Part shown: one piece after another, positions 12,513 to 13,779 of the stretch | Layout of the letters: every line of letters starts with the position of its first letter | How positions within the stretch are numbered: position 1 is the stretch's first letter | From: JAKZSU01 sp047517485 | GTDB lineage: Bacteria > Pseudomonadota > Alphaproteobacteria > UBA7887 | Reading direction: 5' to 3' | Assembly: GCA_047517485.1 (NCBI GenBank) | Contig: JAKZSU010000076.1 | Location: forward strand, 1 to 13,779 | DNA: 13,779 bases | Program-made: the position numbers and the translations under genes | The notes under the pieces: generated by a model | Seen by the model: the letters and a program-made list of their open reading frames with translations, nothing else | The model's database searches: none | Told to the model about the DNA's origin: nothing

Positions 12513-13646
12513 GTGACATGGACACCCGTGGTCGCCCCGGAGCAAAATTCGATCGTCGACATGTTTCGCCCGGTTTCGCTGAGCGAGCTGGACATGCCGG
12601 CCTATCGCGATTGGCGCGACAAGCGCGTGATCGCGATGATGCGGCTGGGCTTGTTGTTCGGCGCGGTGCTGTTTTTTGCCAATTTCGCCCTCGACCTGCT
12701 GATCGACCCCCAAGTCGCCGCGCGGAATTTGCCGCACCGGGGGATGATATCGATCGTCGTCCTGTTGTTTGGGGCGTCGACCTACATACCCACCCTCCGC
12801 CGCTATCCCGACGCGCTGTTCATCATTATCACGGTGTTTCTCGCCGTCGTGTGCACCGCGATCACCGCGCCGCTTCCGGCCCATGCGGGATTTGTGTTGG
12901 TGTCCGGAGAGCTGGTGATCGGGATATTCATCGCCATTATCGTGTTGAATCATCGCACCGTCGCGGTGTCGGTTCTCGCGCTGTTCGTCCTCCCGTTCGC
13001 GATCTATCCGTTGCTAGGCGGCATACCGCCGGATTTCGCCGCCGCCACCGTGGTTTCCGCGAGCGGATTCTCTTCGGTCATCCTGCTGAGCTATTTGCGC
13101 GAACAGGCGGTCAAGCGGACCTTCCAACTGATGGTCGATCTCGAAAGCGCCGCGACCACCGATCTGCTCACCGGCCTGCCCAATCGGTCGCGCATTATCA
13201 CCATCGCCGAGACCGAATTTAATCGCGCCGATCGGTTCGACACCAAGGTCAGCGTGCTAATGGTCGATATCGATCACTTCAAATCGGTCAACGATTCCCA
13301 CGGGCATGCCGCCGGCGATACCATGCTCAAGTCATTCGCCGAGACTTGCAGCCGCGCGATCCGCGGCGTCGATCGCATGGGCCGCATCGGCGGCGAAGAA
13401 TTTCTCGTGGTGCTCGGCGATACCGACGAAAAGGTGGCACTTGGCGTCGCCGAACGAGTCCGCGCAGCGATCGAGGCGATGGCGGTCACCACGATGCACG
13501 GCGAGATCCGCATCACCGTCAGTATCGGCGCGGCAACCCGACGTTCAGCCGAGGAATCGATCGATCTGGTGCTGTATCGTGCCGACCAGGCGCTCTATCG
13601 CGCCAAGGCCGAGGGCCGCAACCGGATCAGCGCCGCCGCCGCTTAG
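12513..13646 (+). CDS. Membrane-bound GGDEF diguanylate cyclase
   Basis: A 377-residue protein with about six membrane helices in the first 195 residues (around 40-60, 78-94, 101-119, 127-146, 149-168 and 177-195), then a GGDEF domain from about 213 to the end. It would make cyclic di-GMP from two GTP. Visible motifs: TDLLTGLPNR (216-225), VDIDHFKSVND (251-261, metal-binding Asp252), GGEEF (293-297, active form), and RGVD at 284-287, five residues before GGEEF, the inhibitory I-site for product feedback. The membrane part resembles no sensor domain I can name. The start is uncertain: GTG at 12513 is weakly supported, and ATG codons at 12561 and 12594 are options that leave all helices intact. 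It is not obviously linked to the copper genes; the input signal is unknown. No EAL domain is present. Confidence 0.9.
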   Translation: MTWTPVVAPEQNSIVDMFRPVSLSELDMPAYRDWRDKRVIAMMRLGLLFGAVLFFANFALDLLIDPQVAARNLPHRGMISIVVLLFGASTYIPTLRRYPDALFIIITVFLAVVCTAITAPLPAHAGFVLVSGELVIGIFIAIIVLNHRTVAVSVLALFVLPFAIYPLLGGIPPDFAAATVVSASGFSSVILLSYLREQAVKRTFQLMVDLESAATTDLLTGLPNRSRIITIAETEFNRADRFDTKVSVLMVDIDHFKSVNDSHGHAAGDTMLKSFAETCSRAIRGVDRMGRIGGEEFLVVLGDTDEKVALGVAERVRAAIEAMAVTTMHGEIRITVSIGAATRRSAEESIDLVLYRADQALYRAKAEGRNRISAAAA

Positions 13647-13703
13647 TGTCCGTCCGGGGACTTTATGAGTCGGATGAATCGGTTATCCGGCGGCCCCTCT
13701 TGA

Positions 13704-13728
13704 AGAGCTGAATCAGCTGTGATTCTCT
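13704..13728. mobile_element. Probable left end of an IS element (inverted repeat GAATCA-GCTG-TGATTC)
   Basis: A perfect 6-base dyad (13710-13715 with 13720-13725) lies about 35 bases before the start of the partial transposase gene. Terminal inverted repeats of IS elements often occupy this position. The stretch 13647-13703 after the cyclase stop shows only a weak CGGAT/ATCCG dyad. The IS boundary cannot be fixed. Confidence 0.35.
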
Positions 13729-13758
13729 GGGGTGGTGAATTTGCTCTTGAGGTGCCCC

Positions 13759-13779
13759 ATGTGGACTGCCGACAACCGC
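13759..13779 (+). CDS. Transposase, first seven codons only (IS5-type suspected)
   Basis: The window ends seven codons into this frame (MWTADNR). From memory this is how transposases of an IS5-related group begin (MWT-x-x-x-R, then an aromatic/basic stretch and SDLTD). GAGG lies six bases upstream of the ATG and supports the start. With only seven residues the call is a suggestion; the dyad upstream agrees with an IS left end. Confidence 0.35.

Overview
The window is 13.8 kb of GC-rich DNA from a Gram-negative, alphaproteobacterium-like genome; a Rhodospirillales-type organism is my best guess. The support is codon bias, the gene families (isovaleryl-CoA dehydrogenase, PanE-like reductase, orphan Flp pilin, CopA/CopB, an AbrB-type VapB) and IS-rich accessory DNA. 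Genus cannot be told from sequence alone. Both ends run into the 5' ends of transposase genes of two different IS types, so the segment may be a contig that stops at repeated IS copies.

Layout. (1) 1-167: start and outer end of an IS, transposase on the minus strand. (2) 168-3857, minus strand: a thiolase and an isovaleryl-CoA dehydrogenase, which would work together in leucine/acyl-CoA breakdown. A VapBC-type toxin-antitoxin cassette with its own AT-rich promoter sits between them; its antitoxin carries a duplicated N-terminal helix-turn-helix-like module. (3) 3899-5868, plus strand: a three-histidine-box membrane fatty acid desaturase and a ketopantoate reductase-family protein, probably co-transcribed. 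(4) 5869-6270: a 57-residue Flp (type IVb) pilin gene behind a recognisable promoter, a hexamer repeat array and a tiny leader ORF whose stop overlaps the pilin start. (5) 6352-7610: accessory stretch with a DsbB-like protein lacking the second cysteine pair, two copies of a hairpin element, a heptamer repeat array, a doubtful small ORF and the C-terminal stub of an IS30-type transposase. (6) 7611-8576, minus strand: a D-2-hydroxyacid dehydrogenase. (7) 8675-8744: a second heptamer array.

(8) 8800-12379, plus strand: a copper-resistance cluster behind a perfect TATAAT box with an overlapping dyad. It encodes a small exported His/Cys protein, a His-rich cupredoxin (CopI-like), a CopA multicopper oxidase with five Met/His octapeptide repeats, and a short CopB-like outer-membrane protein. 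All four appear exported and together would bind, oxidise and contain copper in the periplasm. No sensor or regulator gene is visible. (9) 12513-13646: a membrane-bound GGDEF diguanylate cyclase with an intact inhibitory site. (10) 13647-13779: left end of another IS and the first seven codons of its transposase.

The enzymes are recognisable families. The less ordinary material is the double-HTH antitoxin, the repeat/leader structure at the pilin, the cysteine-poor DsbB, the two repeat families in intergenic DNA, and the composition of the copper cluster.
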